From the IMG/VR virus record IMGVR_UViG_3300042449_001113, positions 1 to 37,592 of that record: a DNA stretch of 37,592 bases. The stretch is one strand, 5' to 3'. A model generated the notes under the pieces. It was not told the origin of the DNA and did no database searches. It saw nothing but the letters and a program-made list of their open reading frames with translations. The DNA is from a virus. A program made the position numbers and the translations under genes. This document shows, piece by piece, positions 1-8,843 of this stretch (positions are counted from its first letter, which is position 1; every line of letters starts with the position of its first letter).

Positions 1-8
1 GCGGTCAT
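1..8 (-). CDS. Start of next tail gene (partial)
   Basis: The ATG at 8-6 overlaps the TGA of the peptidase gene in the ATGA pattern this phage uses repeatedly. Only the first codons lie in the window. By gene order in long-tailed phages the next gene after a DUF1833/NlpC pair is usually the large tail-tip host-specificity protein. That identity is inference from position only. Confidence 0.4.
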
Positions 9-427
9 GGGGCGACGGCTTTCGGGGTGGGCGCGTAGAAGCGCAGGTCGGGGTACAGCCGGGCCATCGCCGCCAGCCGCGTGACGCGCGGGCCGCCTGC
101 GCCGCCGGGGCCTGGGCCTTCCGTGTGTAGCAGGTCGCCGCCGGGCAGCAGCACGCCGCAGTGGCGCGGCAGGCCGACATCCCAGGCCATGAAACCGCAG
201 GCGCCGGGCAGCGGGCCGCACTCGCGCCATGCGGGGCCGAGCGCTGCGAAGCCGTCGGCCATGCCGCTGCCGATGGCCGGGCTCATGAGCAGCTCGACGC
301 CGACGACCTCGCGCCAGTAGAGGACGATCATGCCGAAGCAGTCGCAGGCCTGCCAGTCCGACCGCCAGCGCACGTAGCGCGGGCCGTCGATGCCCATGCA
401 GCGCTCGACGAAGGCGGCCGGCGTCAC
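5..427 (-). CDS. NlpC/P60-type tail assembly peptidase
   Basis: This 140-aa protein resembles the small NlpC/P60 cysteine peptidases encoded next to tail-tip genes, which cut peptidoglycan cross-bridges or help tail-tip assembly. The likely catalytic Cys is residue 30 in CDCFG, with His 89 in PRHCGV and His 101 in LLHTEG as the partner residues. The start is a GTG at 427 that overlaps the stop of the DUF1833 gene upstream, so the two are probably translationally coupled. The longer open frame upstream of this GTG is antisense-style, Arg-rich sequence and was not used. Family call is good, exact role is inferred. Confidence 0.8.
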   Translation of the reverse strand: MTPAAFVERCMGIDGPRYVRWRSDWQACDCFGMIVLYWREVVGVELLMSPAIGSGMADGFAALGPAWRECGPLPGACGFMAWDVGLPRHCGVLLPGGDLLHTEGPGPGGAGGPRVTRLAAMARLYPDLRFYAPTPKAVAP

Positions 428-912
428 ACCAGCTCCAGACCCGTGAACACCTCGGGCAGGTACACCGGCGCGCGGGCCGTGCGGCGCAGCCTGTCGAGCG
501 TGGCCGTGACCTGCACCGTGCTGCCGTTGAAGCTGACGCCGCCCTTGTCGTCGGCGTACAGCGTCCACGACCGCTTCGGCGCGTCGGTGTCCTGCAGCCA
601 CACGGCATAGGTCACCGTCACCGGCACGCGCGAGGCCGCGGCGCGGATCAGGCGCAGCTGCGTCTTGAAGGTGCGGCCGACCTGCTGGCGCGCAAAGCTG
701 ACGACCAGCTTCGGCTGCTCGCCAGGGGCCGGCACCGGCGGCCGAATTTCCATGGCGACCGGCGTGTAGCTCTGGCCGCCCAGCGTGACCGCCGCGAACT
801 CGTTGCGCACCAGGCGCACCGGCGCGCTGAACTCCGCGTGACTGAACACGATGGTCTCGAAGCGGGCCTCGACCGGCTTCTGCGCCCAGAAATTGCGCTC
901 GGTGATCGGCAT
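424..912 (-). CDS. DUF1833-type tail protein
   Basis: A 162-aa protein resembling the DUF1833 phage family. In several long-tailed phages this family sits between the distal tail proteins and an NlpC/P60 peptidase, exactly as here. The sequence is rich in beta-strand-forming segments and has no signal peptide or membrane segment. It begins 7 nt downstream of the stop of the beta-helix tail protein. No clear Shine-Dalgarno sequence is visible, which suggests coupling to the gene before it. It is probably a minor tail component near the baseplate. Confidence 0.75.
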   Translation of the reverse strand: MPITERNFWAQKPVEARFETIVFSHAEFSAPVRLVRNEFAAVTLGGQSYTPVAMEIRPPVPAPGEQPKLVVSFARQQVGRTFKTQLRLIRAAASRVPVTVTYAVWLQDTDAPKRSWTLYADDKGGVSFNGSTVQVTATLDRLRRTARAPVYLPEVFTGLELV

Positions 913-918
913 GGCGCG

Positions 919-3090
919 TCAGTCCAGCGTGCCGTTCCAGTCGTTGCTGGCCCGGTTGATGTCGCCGGTGCCGGCCGTGATCGCGGCGCTGGTGCCGCGG
1001 CTGGTGTTGTTGCGCGCACGGATCGTCGCGCCAGCCGCCGGGGCGAGGTTCTGCAGGATCGGGTGACTGCTTGCCGCGCCGATGAACTGGACGTCGTTGT
1101 TGTAGACGCCGACGCTCGATGCGGAAGGCGTCAGGCCGCCCACGCTGACCAGGCGGCCGTAGCTCTCGCCCACCGTGTCCTTGAGGCCGTACACGCCGGG
1201 CTGGCCGTCGTTGATCTCGTACACCACGCCGCCCGCGAGGTTCTGCCGGTAGTTCGTGCCGACCACGCTGCGGCAGTTCACGAAGGGCGAGTACGCGGCC
1301 TCGACCTTGCCGCCGAACACGAAGCGGCAGCTCGTGATGCCGATGAAGATGTTGCCGAAGGTCTCGGGGTTCGTCAGGCGCTGGAAGCCGCCGAAGCCCT
1401 GGTTCACAGCGGCGCCGGTCGGGTCGGCGATGGCCGTGTCGTCGGTGCTGGTGTTGCCGCTGGTGTCGCTGGTGTAGGCGACGCCGAACACGCCGTCCTG
1501 GCACTTGATGATGGTCGAGATGATGTCGGGGTCAAGGCCGCCCGGCGACCCGTCGGCCACGTACACCGCCTTCGGCCCAGTGACAGGGTCCGCGCTGCGG
1601 CGCCAGATGACCGTGTTGTTGTAGCTGCGGTTGTTGAAGCAGCGGTTGTAGCCGTCGGTGTTCGGGTTGGCCGGGTTCGGGTTGGCGCCGATGCGCATCA
1701 CGTCGTACATCGCGGCGCTGTCGTCGATGTAGTTGTCGTGGTAGCTGTTGTCGTAGACCGCGGCCGTCTTGCCCAGCGCGTCGAAGAGAGGGACCGCCCC
1801 GCCGGTGAACTGCCGCAGCGGGAAGATGCTGATCCAGCTCGCGTGGTGCACGCCGCCGATCGTTGGCAGGCCGAGGATCTTGTTGTGGTGCGCCGTGCAG
1901 TTGCGCGTCACGCCGGTGACGCCGTAGACCGAGAGCACCTCGTCGCTGGTCATGTGCGTCATGCGGTTGCCGTGGATCTCGATGTTCTCGGTGACCCACT
2001 CCTCGGCCTCGGCCAGCGTGGCAGCCACGTCGGCCGGCGCGGTGCTCTGCAGCGTGGCCAGCGGCAGGTTCGACAGCCGGAAGTTCCGCACCCAGATGCA
2101 GGCCCCGCCGTCGGGGCTGAAGCGCGTGCCGCCCGTGCCGTAGGCGCCCGTCACGTTGTCCAGGTCGCAGTCGACCACCTTGCCGTCGCGGCAGAGCGCG
2201 TAGAAGTCGATCAGCGACAGCACCGGGTAGGCGCGGCCCAGGCCATTGAGTGTGCGGATGGCCTTCAGGCGCAGGCCTTCGAAGCGGCTGCGGCGCGTGC
2301 CGGCGATGCCGATGCCGCCCATGTTGCGCTGCAGGCCGATGCGCAGCTCGAAGTCGGTATAGCTGCAGTCCTCGGCCGTTGCGGGGTTCCACAGCTGCGA
2401 GAAGTTGCGGTTCGTGATGACGAACTCGTTGCCGAAGGTCGCCGCCGCGTTGAACGGTTCTTCGGGCACCAGCACCGACAGGCCGCGCACGCCGCGGATG
2501 CGGTTGCAGCGGAAGCTCTTGTTGAACCGCAGCGCCCACGGCGGCAGGGCCAGCGTGTAGTTCCCGGCGTCGGCGTCGAAGGCGGCCTGCTCGAGCTGCG
2601 CTGTCACGTCCAGGCCCGTCTCGCCGGCCGTGAAGATGATGCTGTTATCCCAGCGCGATAGGAAGTAGCCCGACGGCCCAGGTGCTGGCGGTGGCGGCGC
2701 CGGTGGGGGCGGCGGCGCGATCAGCGGGCCGGTGCCCGTGCGCGAGACGATGCTCGCGCTGTAGCGCCAGAGTGCGCCGTCGCGCTGCCGGTCGAGCAGG
2801 CCCTCGGGCAGGAAGTTGCCGGTGATCTCGCGCAGGCCGGTCTCGGTGCGCAGCGGGATCGTGAACTCCAGCGTGCCGCGCTCGAGCGTGACCTCGACCC
2901 AGTTGATGAGCACCGCGGCGTCCGCCTCGCTGAGCAGCCACTCGACCGCGAAGACCGTCGGCGTGTCGGTGCCCGTGGGCTCGACGTAGGGCGTGCCGCG
3001 GCGCGGGCTGGCCATGCCGAAGGCGGCGCCCTTGCTGGTGCGCTTGGTGGCCAGCACGGTCGGCAGGCCGACGGGGTATGAGATGGGCAC
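919..3090 (-). CDS. Minor tail protein fused to a beta-helix (tailspike-like) domain
   Basis: 723 aa. Residues 1-120 look like a compact distal-tail protein. Residues 125-138 are a run dominated by proline, a flexible linker. The remaining roughly 580 residues have the Asn/Gly/Val-rich repeating pattern of a right-handed parallel beta-helix (pectate-lyase-like), as seen in phage tailspikes that bind or cut surface polysaccharide. The GTG at 3090 was chosen because a GGGAGG ribosome binding site lies just upstream, inside the end of the tape-measure gene, and the encoded MPISYPVG start looks like a real N-terminus. It may be a receptor-binding or depolymerase subunit; no catalytic residues were identified. 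Confidence 0.75.
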   Translation of the reverse strand: MPISYPVGLPTVLATKRTSKGAAFGMASPRRGTPYVEPTGTDTPTVFAVEWLLSEADAAVLINWVEVTLERGTLEFTIPLRTETGLREITGNFLPEGLLDRQRDGALWRYSASIVSRTGTGPLIAPPPPPAPPPPAPGPSGYFLSRWDNSIIFTAGETGLDVTAQLEQAAFDADAGNYTLALPPWALRFNKSFRCNRIRGVRGLSVLVPEEPFNAAATFGNEFVITNRNFSQLWNPATAEDCSYTDFELRIGLQRNMGGIGIAGTRRSRFEGLRLKAIRTLNGLGRAYPVLSLIDFYALCRDGKVVDCDLDNVTGAYGTGGTRFSPDGGACIWVRNFRLSNLPLATLQSTAPADVAATLAEAEEWVTENIEIHGNRMTHMTSDEVLSVYGVTGVTRNCTAHHNKILGLPTIGGVHHASWISIFPLRQFTGGAVPLFDALGKTAAVYDNSYHDNYIDDSAAMYDVMRIGANPNPANPNTDGYNRCFNNRSYNNTVIWRRSADPVTGPKAVYVADGSPGGLDPDIISTIIKCQDGVFGVAYTSDTSGNTSTDDTAIADPTGAAVNQGFGGFQRLTNPETFGNIFIGITSCRFVFGGKVEAAYSPFVNCRSVVGTNYRQNLAGGVVYEINDGQPGVYGLKDTVGESYGRLVSVGGLTPSASSVGVYNNDVQFIGAASSHPILQNLAPAAGATIRARNNTSRGTSAAITAGTGDINRASNDWNGTLD

Positions 3091-3092
3091 GG

Positions 3093-5768
3093 CTAGAACC
3101 TCCCTCGGACGTTGCTGCTGCCGGTGAGCGCGCCCCACACCTGGCCGCTGTTCTCCCGGAACTCGCCGGCGATCTCGGCCTTGGCGCGGCCGACGGCGAT
3201 GTCGACGGTGCGCTGCTGCTCGTTGACGCGGGCGGTCGTGCCTTCGGGTGCGCCGTAGACGTTGATCGTCCAGCCGCCGGAGCCGCCGCCCACCTCGTCA
3301 GCCGGGATCACCTGGCCGCCCTGCGTCGGCAGCATGTATTGCTTGCCGCCCGAGCCGACGAACATCTCGGGGGCGCCGGTCTCGTTGACGCGGTACATGC
3401 TGCCGGCCGACACGGGGCCGCCAAACTGGCGACCGCCGCCGTAGTTCGTGCCCTGCATCGTCGAGATGATGCTGCCCGTGGCTGCAGCGACGCTGGCCAT
3501 CGCGCCGATGTTCGCCGGGTACGGCAGCGCGGCGGCATTGGCGATGCCCTGCTGTATCTTGAGGATGGCGTCGGCGATGGCGAAGGCCTTCGAAGCGACG
3601 AACATCGCCTTGTAGATGCCGCTCTGCTCGCCCGCGAACTGCTTCGACAGGTCGGCCAGGCTGCCGAACAGGCTGCCGTAGGCGTTCAGCGCCTGCGACT
3701 GCAGGGAGAGGCGCTTCTGTTCTTGGCTGGCCAGAATCTCGGTGATGCGTGTCGCGGTGTCTTGTTCGAGCGCGACCTTGGCGGCTGCGTACAGGGCCAG
3801 GTTCCCCTGGTCGCGCTCGTACGCCTGCTGAAGAAGCTGGCTCTTGGTCTCAAGCTCGAGCTGCAGCCGCGCGATGGGGTCGTCGCCAGCGATCAGGCCG
3901 GCGGCGAACTCGCGGCCCTGCGCGCGCTGACGCTCGGTCTGCTCTGCGATCTGCGCCTCTTTGGACGCGCGCTCGTCGGCGATGCGAATGCGGTCGCTCT
4001 CGATCTGCGCGAGCTTCGCCTCGGCGGCGATCTGCTGCCGAATCTGCTCGAGCACGTCGTCGGCTGCCGCCTTCGTGCCCGGTGCCTTCTTGCTGCCCGG
4101 CGGTGGCGGCGGTGGCGGCGCGGCGGCAGGCGCCGACCCGACCAGGGCGGGGATGATGTCGTCGCCTCGGCCGCCGCCGCGCAGTTTCTCCAGGGCAAGC
4201 CGCGTGCGCAGCGCCGCGTCTTCCAGAGCCTTCACCCTGGCCTCGGCCTCGGCGATCTCTTCAGGGCTGCCAACACCGCCGTAAGTGCCCATCCGCAGAT
4301 TGGTCGGCGCGCGGCGCGCGGCAGGCAGTGCCTTTTCGATCTCGGCGAGCTGCTCCTTCAGGTCGCGCTCGGCCGCGCCGGAACTCTTCCGCGTAGCCGC
4401 CGCGATGCGCTCGGCCGACTGCTCCGTGATCTCAGCCGCCGTGCGCGCGCTGTCGGAGAGCTTGTCCCAGTTCAGGGCCAGCGTGGCGATGAGGCCGACC
4501 GCGATGCCGATGGGGCCGCCGACCGCGGCCAGGGCCGCTGTGAACACGCGGGCGGCCACCGTAGCGGCGCCGGCTGCCGCAGCCTTTGCGTACAGCGCGC
4601 CGGTGTACGCCACCAGTGCGGCGACACCGCGGCCCAGCATGAGTGCCGCCACGACCTGCAGCGCAGAGCCGAGCGCGGTGATCGCCGGGGCGCCATCGAT
4701 GAAGGCCTGCGCGATGGCTGTGATGGCCTTGGCGCCGGCCTCGGCCGCGGGCTTGATCTCGTCGCCCAGCTTGATGGCCGCCAGCTCAAGGGCGTTGTTC
4801 ATCTTCCGCACGGAAGCGTCGAACGTCGCCGTGTTGATTGATGCCTGCTCATACGCGGTCTGCGTGCCGGTGAGCTGGGCCGTCAGTTCGCGCACCTTGT
4901 CGGCGCTGCCGAGCAGGGCCTGCGCGGCGTTGACGTTCTCCAGGCCAAACAGCTTCGTCAGTTCGGTGCTGCTCAGGTTCTGGCGGTCAAGGTTTGCGAG
5001 TGCGCTGGCAAGGCCGTTGATGCTCGGTTTGAGCTTCTTGTCTGCCTCGTTCTCCAACTTCAGGATGACGTTGCGCAGCGCCGTGCCGGCCTCGCCGCCC
5101 TTGATGCCGCCTGCGGCCAGCGCCTGCAGGGCCGCGTTCGTTTCCTCGAATGACACGCGCGCCGCCGCCGCGCTGACCGCGCTGTTCTTGAGCGCGATGG
5201 CGGTGTCGCTGATTTCCGAGGCGCCGAACTTGGCGCCGGCGGCTAGGACGTTGACGAAGCGCGCGGCCTGATCGGCGCCCACCCCGAACTGGTTCAGGGC
5301 CAGCGTCACGGCCTCTGCCGCCGCGGGCAGTGCCATGCCGGACGCATCGGCCAGCGCGATGGCCTCCTTCGTCACGGCCGCCAGCGCGCCGCTCGTTTCG
5401 AGTAGCTCCGGCTTTGCCGACGCGATCAGCTTCATCGCTTCGACGACCTGGCCGGCGCTGGCCGTCGTGGTGCTGCCCAGCAGCTTTGCCTCGGCCGTCA
5501 GCTGCTGCAGGCTTTCGCCGGTAGCGCCCGTGATTGCCGACAGGTCAGCGACGGCCTTCTCGAACTGCCGCGCCGCGTTGATGCTGCCGCGCACGACGGC
5601 CTCGATGCTGAGCGCCGCCACGAGAGATGCGACGGCGCTGGCGACGTGGGTGAATGCACCCTCAAGGCGGCCGACAGCGCGTTCGGCGTCTCGCGCTTGC
5701 GAGATCAGCCTGCCGGTTTCTAGATCGGCCTCGTAGTAGACCGACCCGACTTTGAAGCCTTCAGCCAC
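3093..5768 (-). CDS. Tail tape measure protein (TP901-type)
   Basis: 891 aa. The N-terminal third matches the TP901/PhageMin_Tail tape-measure core, with the ISQARDAERAVGRLEGAF helix, an Ala-rich segment, then the GATGESLQQL and GGIKGGEAGTALRN regions. The middle has hydrophobic Ala/Gly-rich helices (about residues 330-450) that could enter the membrane at DNA ejection. A long charged coiled coil follows at about 560-700, with a poly-Pro stretch before it. The C-terminus contains Gly-rich segments including GGRQFGGPV, common at tape-measure ends. This protein sets tail length. Its start overlaps the gene upstream by 8 nt. Confidence 0.92.
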   Translation of the reverse strand: MAEGFKVGSVYYEADLETGRLISQARDAERAVGRLEGAFTHVASAVASLVAALSIEAVVRGSINAARQFEKAVADLSAITGATGESLQQLTAEAKLLGSTTTASAGQVVEAMKLIASAKPELLETSGALAAVTKEAIALADASGMALPAAAEAVTLALNQFGVGADQAARFVNVLAAGAKFGASEISDTAIALKNSAVSAAAARVSFEETNAALQALAAGGIKGGEAGTALRNVILKLENEADKKLKPSINGLASALANLDRQNLSSTELTKLFGLENVNAAQALLGSADKVRELTAQLTGTQTAYEQASINTATFDASVRKMNNALELAAIKLGDEIKPAAEAGAKAITAIAQAFIDGAPAITALGSALQVVAALMLGRGVAALVAYTGALYAKAAAAGAATVAARVFTAALAAVGGPIGIAVGLIATLALNWDKLSDSARTAAEITEQSAERIAAATRKSSGAAERDLKEQLAEIEKALPAARRAPTNLRMGTYGGVGSPEEIAEAEARVKALEDAALRTRLALEKLRGGGRGDDIIPALVGSAPAAAPPPPPPPGSKKAPGTKAAADDVLEQIRQQIAAEAKLAQIESDRIRIADERASKEAQIAEQTERQRAQGREFAAGLIAGDDPIARLQLELETKSQLLQQAYERDQGNLALYAAAKVALEQDTATRITEILASQEQKRLSLQSQALNAYGSLFGSLADLSKQFAGEQSGIYKAMFVASKAFAIADAILKIQQGIANAAALPYPANIGAMASVAAATGSIISTMQGTNYGGGRQFGGPVSAGSMYRVNETGAPEMFVGSGGKQYMLPTQGGQVIPADEVGGGSGGWTINVYGAPEGTTARVNEQQRTVDIAVGRAKAEIAGEFRENSGQVWGALTGSSNVRGRF

Positions 5769-6315
5769 CGCGCCGCTCCTTCAGCCGCTTCATCGCCGCC
5801 TCGTACTCGGCCCGGGTGGGCACGTTCTTGCCCTTTGCGCCTTCCTGCGGCGGGAACTTGACGGCCATGAGCTGCTGCAGCTCGGTCATGGACAGCGCCG
5901 CCGCCTCGTCGTGCGTCATGCCCAGGTGCACGCGGCCGAGGGCAATGAACTGCGAGGCGTCGAAGCGGCTGCTGTAACTGCCTCCGTTGCTGGCCGCGGC
6001 CGGGTCAGGCTTGCCGCAGACGCCGTGCTGCATGAGGTGCCGGGCAAGGATGATTTGCTCGGCGGCCGGCATCGCGCCGTCGTGTTCGCCGCGCTCATCG
6101 CGCCAGCCGATCAAATCGCTAGCGTCGTCCTGGTCACACAGCCAAGCCAAAACCTCGCCAGCCACACGCTCGGCACGCGGGCCGTGCAGCGCCGCGTACA
6201 CCTCGACGACGCCCTCCGGCGTGCCCAGCTCAGCGATGCGGCCAATGCTGGGCGTGAAGGTCCACTCGCGCCCGTCAGGCAGCTGCGCGCGGACGAAGCC
6301 GTGCTCGACCAGCAT
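5761..6315 (-). CDS. Probable tail assembly chaperone (DUF6246-like)
   Basis: 184 aa, located directly before the tape measure, the usual place of tail assembly chaperones. The N-terminal half (EWTFTPSIGRIAELGTPEG) resembles phage proteins of the DUF6246 type; the family name is from memory. The C-terminus is charged and Lys-rich. I saw no obvious slippery sequence that would make the two-product frameshift known from lambda G/GT. Function is inferred from position. Confidence 0.6.
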   Translation of the reverse strand: MLVEHGFVRAQLPDGREWTFTPSIGRIAELGTPEGVVEVYAALHGPRAERVAGEVLAWLCDQDDASDLIGWRDERGEHDGAMPAAEQIILARHLMQHGVCGKPDPAAASNGGSYSSRFDASQFIALGRVHLGMTHDEAAALSMTELQQLMAVKFPPQEGAKGKNVPTRAEYEAAMKRLKERRGG

Positions 6316-6333
6316 GCCCGGGGCGCAGGCCGG

Positions 6334-6678
6334 TCAGATGTTGAACAGCTGCACGACGCACAAGGCCGCGCCGGTCAGCGTCACCACGCCCTGGCAGTAG
6401 CTGCTGATGGTCGACAGCCGCACGGCGCGCGACAGGCCCGCGCCGACGATGATGTCGTAGCCACCCGCAACGCTGACGTTGCCCAGGCCCGGGACGGCCA
6501 CGGTCGTGCCGGCGTCGCCGTCGATCTTGAGCGTGAGCGAGCCGCCGGTCGGGTTGCGGATGACCAGCAGCTGCACGCGGCCCGGCGTGAAGGTGATCGT
6601 GTCGCTGGCGGTGAGCACAGTCAGCGGCGCGGCGAAGTCCGCATTGACGTTGGCTTCGATGCTTGCGATGGCGGGCAT
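6334..6678 (-). CDS. Small virion-type protein of unknown function
   Basis: 114 aa, almost entirely beta-strand-like (IASIEANVNADFAAPLTVL, then alternating Val/Thr segments), with no membrane segment. It lies between the tail tube gene and the chaperone-like gene. A good AGGAG site precedes the ATG. Small beta proteins here can be tail tube accessory or virion decoration proteins, but the sequence does not decide. Confidence 0.65.
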   Translation of the reverse strand: MPAIASIEANVNADFAAPLTVLTASDTITFTPGRVQLLVIRNPTGGSLTLKIDGDAGTTVAVPGLGNVSVAGGYDIIVGAGLSRAVRLSTISSYCQGVVTLTGAALCVVQLFNI

Positions 6679-6706
6679 GGTTCAGGCTCCTGAAGTGGTG
6701 CGGCGG

Positions 6707-7156
6707 TCAGGCCGGGGTGAAGGTGACGGCGCCGTTCGATTGCGCGCTCGTGCTCCAGGTGACAACGTCGTCGAAAGGCGACGCGCTCTCCCAGGCGCTG
6801 AAGATGAACGGGCCGACGGTCACGCCGTCCGGTGCGGTCTGGCGAATCCAGGCTTTCGGCTGGTTGCCCGTGCCGGCGCCCGGGTTGTAGATGTGCGCCT
6901 TCAGCTCGGCCTGGTTGTGCACGGCCTCGGTGTAGGCCACGCCGTCGCCCGAGAACTCGACCTGCTTGAAGGTCACGAGGTTTTGGCGCGTGTACTGCGC
7001 GCTCTTGTCGCCGGTGGCGTCGACCACGTCCCAGTTCACGTTCATGCCCTTGCCCCGCATCATCCCGAGGGTCTTGAAGACCAGGGAGCCGAGAACGGCG
7101 TTTTCGTCGCCGATGGCGAACTCGATCAGTACGTCGCGGCCGGTGTAGGCGGGCAT
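6707..7156 (-). CDS. Major tail tube protein
   Basis: 149 aa. The sequence pattern (TGRDVLIEFAIGDENA, then VVDATGDKSAQYT, then VEFSGDGVAYTEAVHNQA) matches the TP901-1-like tail tube family, whose rings stack to form the tube of long-tailed phages. It has an AGGAG ribosome binding site and sits between the tail terminator-like gene and the tape-measure block, as expected. Confidence 0.85.
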   Translation of the reverse strand: MPAYTGRDVLIEFAIGDENAVLGSLVFKTLGMMRGKGMNVNWDVVDATGDKSAQYTRQNLVTFKQVEFSGDGVAYTEAVHNQAELKAHIYNPGAGTGNQPKAWIRQTAPDGVTVGPFIFSAWESASPFDDVVTWSTSAQSNGAVTFTPA

Positions 7157-7174
7157 GGTCTCTCTCCTCTGCGG

Positions 7175-7540
7175 TCAGACAGGTGCGGTTTCGGTGATCG
7201 CCGCGATGGCGACCGAAGACAGGGGCCGCCCTTCGGCGGTGGTGGTGAAGCTGGGCTCGCCCGGGGCCAGGAACACCAGGCCGTCGGCGGGCTGGCGCAT
7301 GCGCTGGATGACTGCTTCGACAAGCGCCGCGGTTTGCGTGGCGTCGCCGTTCGGCAGGCCCATGAGGTCGAGCGTGAAAAGGGGGCGGCGCACGAGGTCG
7401 CCACTGCCGCCGCCGGCCGGGCGGATCACCGCGTAGCGCTTCTGTGCATCCGGTGCGCCGGCCACGCGGCCGAACGACAGCACGACGCCGGGCAACACCG
7501 GGCGGATGACATCGGCGATGCGCTCGGCGATGGCCGTCAC
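7175..7540 (-). CDS. Tail terminator / tail completion protein
   Basis: 121 aa. Its length, the alpha-beta composition and its place just before the tail tube gene fit a tail terminator (lambda gpU-type or DUF3168-like) that caps the tube and joins it to the head. The start is a GTG at 7540 sharing GTGA with the stop of the gene before it. Assigned mainly by gene order. Confidence 0.6.
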   Translation of the reverse strand: MTAIAERIADVIRPVLPGVVLSFGRVAGAPDAQKRYAVIRPAGGGSGDLVRRPLFTLDLMGLPNGDATQTAALVEAVIQRMRQPADGLVFLAPGEPSFTTTAEGRPLSSVAIAAITETAPV

Positions 7541-7938
7541 AGCCGCATCCCCCGGCGCAGGGCCTGCTCAACCAGCGGCTTCGCTTGCTCTGCGCCCTTG
7601 CGCAGGAACTCGGGCTCACCGGACGGGCCCCAGACGACGCCCTTGCCGCTAGGGCGGGGCGTGTTCGTGCCCAGCAGCGTGCCGGGCGCCTCGTGCACCG
7701 CGGCGGCGTACTCGGCGGTGTAGCCGATGCGGCCAGTCACGCGCGTGCCCTGCTGCTGAACGTCGCGGTACTGCGAGTTGATGAGGTTCGAGGTCTCGCG
7801 CGGCGTCATGCCCGCGGCCTCGCTGCCGATCGGGATCAACATCGTCAGCACCGTGCTCTGCGCGCGGGCCTGCGTCGCCGTCAGAAACTGCGGCATGCGG
7901 TTGACCACGCGAACACGGTTGCGATCCATGCCCGGCAT
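7537..7938 (-). CDS. Head-tail joining protein (HK97 gp10-like)
   Basis: About 130 aa, with a pattern close to the HK97 gp10 family: an N-terminal helical part, then GYTAEYAAAVHEAPG and a C-terminal EFLRKGAEQAKPLVEQAL helix. The annotated frame can begin at a GTG (7953), ATG 7938 or ATG 7929. No Shine-Dalgarno is visible for any of them. A TTCCTAGCAT motif ends right at 7938, and if it acts as a promoter -10 the ATG at 7929 would be the start of a leaderless message. 7938 is given as a compromise. Confidence 0.65.
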   Translation of the reverse strand: MPGMDRNRVRVVNRMPQFLTATQARAQSTVLTMLIPIGSEAAGMTPRETSNLINSQYRDVQQQGTRVTGRIGYTAEYAAAVHEAPGTLLGTNTPRPSGKGVVWGPSGEPEFLRKGAEQAKPLVEQALRRGMRL

Positions 7939-7971
7939 GCTAGGAAGGCCCACCGCGCGGGCCGCGCGCCG

Positions 7972-8340
7972 TCAGGTGGCGACGCGGAAGTCCGGCGCGC
8001 CTTCGGCCTTAAAGGTGTCGGCCCACGAGGCCACTGCCCGCACCTCCTGGGCGCCGGCCGCAAACGGGTCGGCCAGCTCAGACACGCCCACCAGCACCAT
8101 GTCGCCCTGCTTGATGTCGGGCAGTGAGGTGTAGATCAGCAGCCGCGACACGAACTCGTCGCCGCTGGCGCTGGCCATGCGGCGCGACTCTGCGGAGTGG
8201 TCGCACAGAAACTGCCCGGCGAGCGTGTATGTCGTCTGGCCGCTCCACTCGGCCGTGTCCGCCAGGCGCCAGAGCGTGGCGGTCTGGCGATATGACCAGC
8301 TGGATGCGGTGGTCGGCTGTGCGAGGTAGACGGCCGGCAT
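7972..8340 (-). CDS. Neck / head completion protein, unassigned
   Basis: 122 aa. It lies between the cysteine-peptidase-like gene and the gp10-like gene. The sequence is mixed, with a conserved-looking central CDHSAESRRMAS stretch, and no membrane segment. The position in the neck cluster suggests a connector or head completion factor. I cannot name a family. Confidence 0.55.
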   Translation of the reverse strand: MPAVYLAQPTTASSWSYRQTATLWRLADTAEWSGQTTYTLAGQFLCDHSAESRRMASASGDEFVSRLLIYTSLPDIKQGDMVLVGVSELADPFAAGAQEVRAVASWADTFKAEGAPDFRVAT

Positions 8341-8346
8341 GCTGCT

Positions 8347-8841
8347 TCAGGCGCCGGCTCGGCTGCCGAAGAACTCGGCCGTCACGTCGCGGCCGAAGGC
8401 GGGGCTCATGGTGATAGCGGCCAGTTGCGCCGGGCCGAAGGTCTGCGGGCTGCGCAGGAACGGCGTGGCCACCCATTCGCTGCAGAAGTAGCGCCGGCCC
8501 GCCTGGCGCGTGGGCAGCACGGTGGCCATGGCGCCCAGAAGGTCATAAGGCCAGCCCTCGGTTTCGTCGAGCAGGGCCAGCGCGCGCACCACGTCCCACT
8601 GCGGCACATCAGCGATGAGCCAGTGCCCCGGCTTGAGCGACACGCGCTTGGCTCGCACGCCGCCGTCGCGCAGGCTGCTGCTGGCGATGGTGACGGTGCC
8701 GTCGTCGTGCTCTTGCAGGATCGACTCGACGTGCGTCACCCGGCGGAAGTCACCCCGCTGCACGGCGCGCACGGCGGCCCAGCCCAGGCGGACATGCAGG
8801 CTATCGCCGCGGTGGGCGCCGATGTAGTGGGCGACGAGCAT
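8347..8841 (-). CDS. Permuted papain-like (YiiX/NlpC-type) cysteine peptidase or hydrolase
   Basis: 164 aa. His comes first (RVTHVESI, about residue 37) and Cys later (YFCSEWVA, about residue 123), the order of permuted NlpC/P60 enzymes of the YiiX/YebB group. The true start is the ATG at 8841 (MLVAHYIGAH), since sequence upstream in this frame is antisense-like and Arg-rich. It is encoded among connector genes rather than lysis genes. It may process a virion protein or act on a cell-envelope substrate during entry; this is not known. Confidence 0.7.
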   Translation of the reverse strand: MLVAHYIGAHRGDSLHVRLGWAAVRAVQRGDFRRVTHVESILQEHDDGTVTIASSSLRDGGVRAKRVSLKPGHWLIADVPQWDVVRALALLDETEGWPYDLLGAMATVLPTRQAGRRYFCSEWVATPFLRSPQTFGPAQLAAITMSPAFGRDVTAEFFGSRAGA

Positions 8842-8843
8842 GG

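Noticed and set aside
5-1504. Long Arg/His/Gly-rich open frame upstream of the peptidase GTG
   Set aside because: It is in the frame antisense-like to the beta-helix and DUF1833 genes; only the part from 427 on looks like protein. High GC content makes such frames common.
838-2661. 607-codon plus-strand open frame opposite the beta-helix gene
   Set aside because: Composition is dominated by Val/Ala/Asp/His/Arg with no domain pattern, typical of the antisense frame of a GC-rich gene.
3078-4841. 587-codon plus-strand open frame opposite the tape measure
   Set aside because: No ribosome site, no motif, and shadow-like composition against a strong tape-measure gene.
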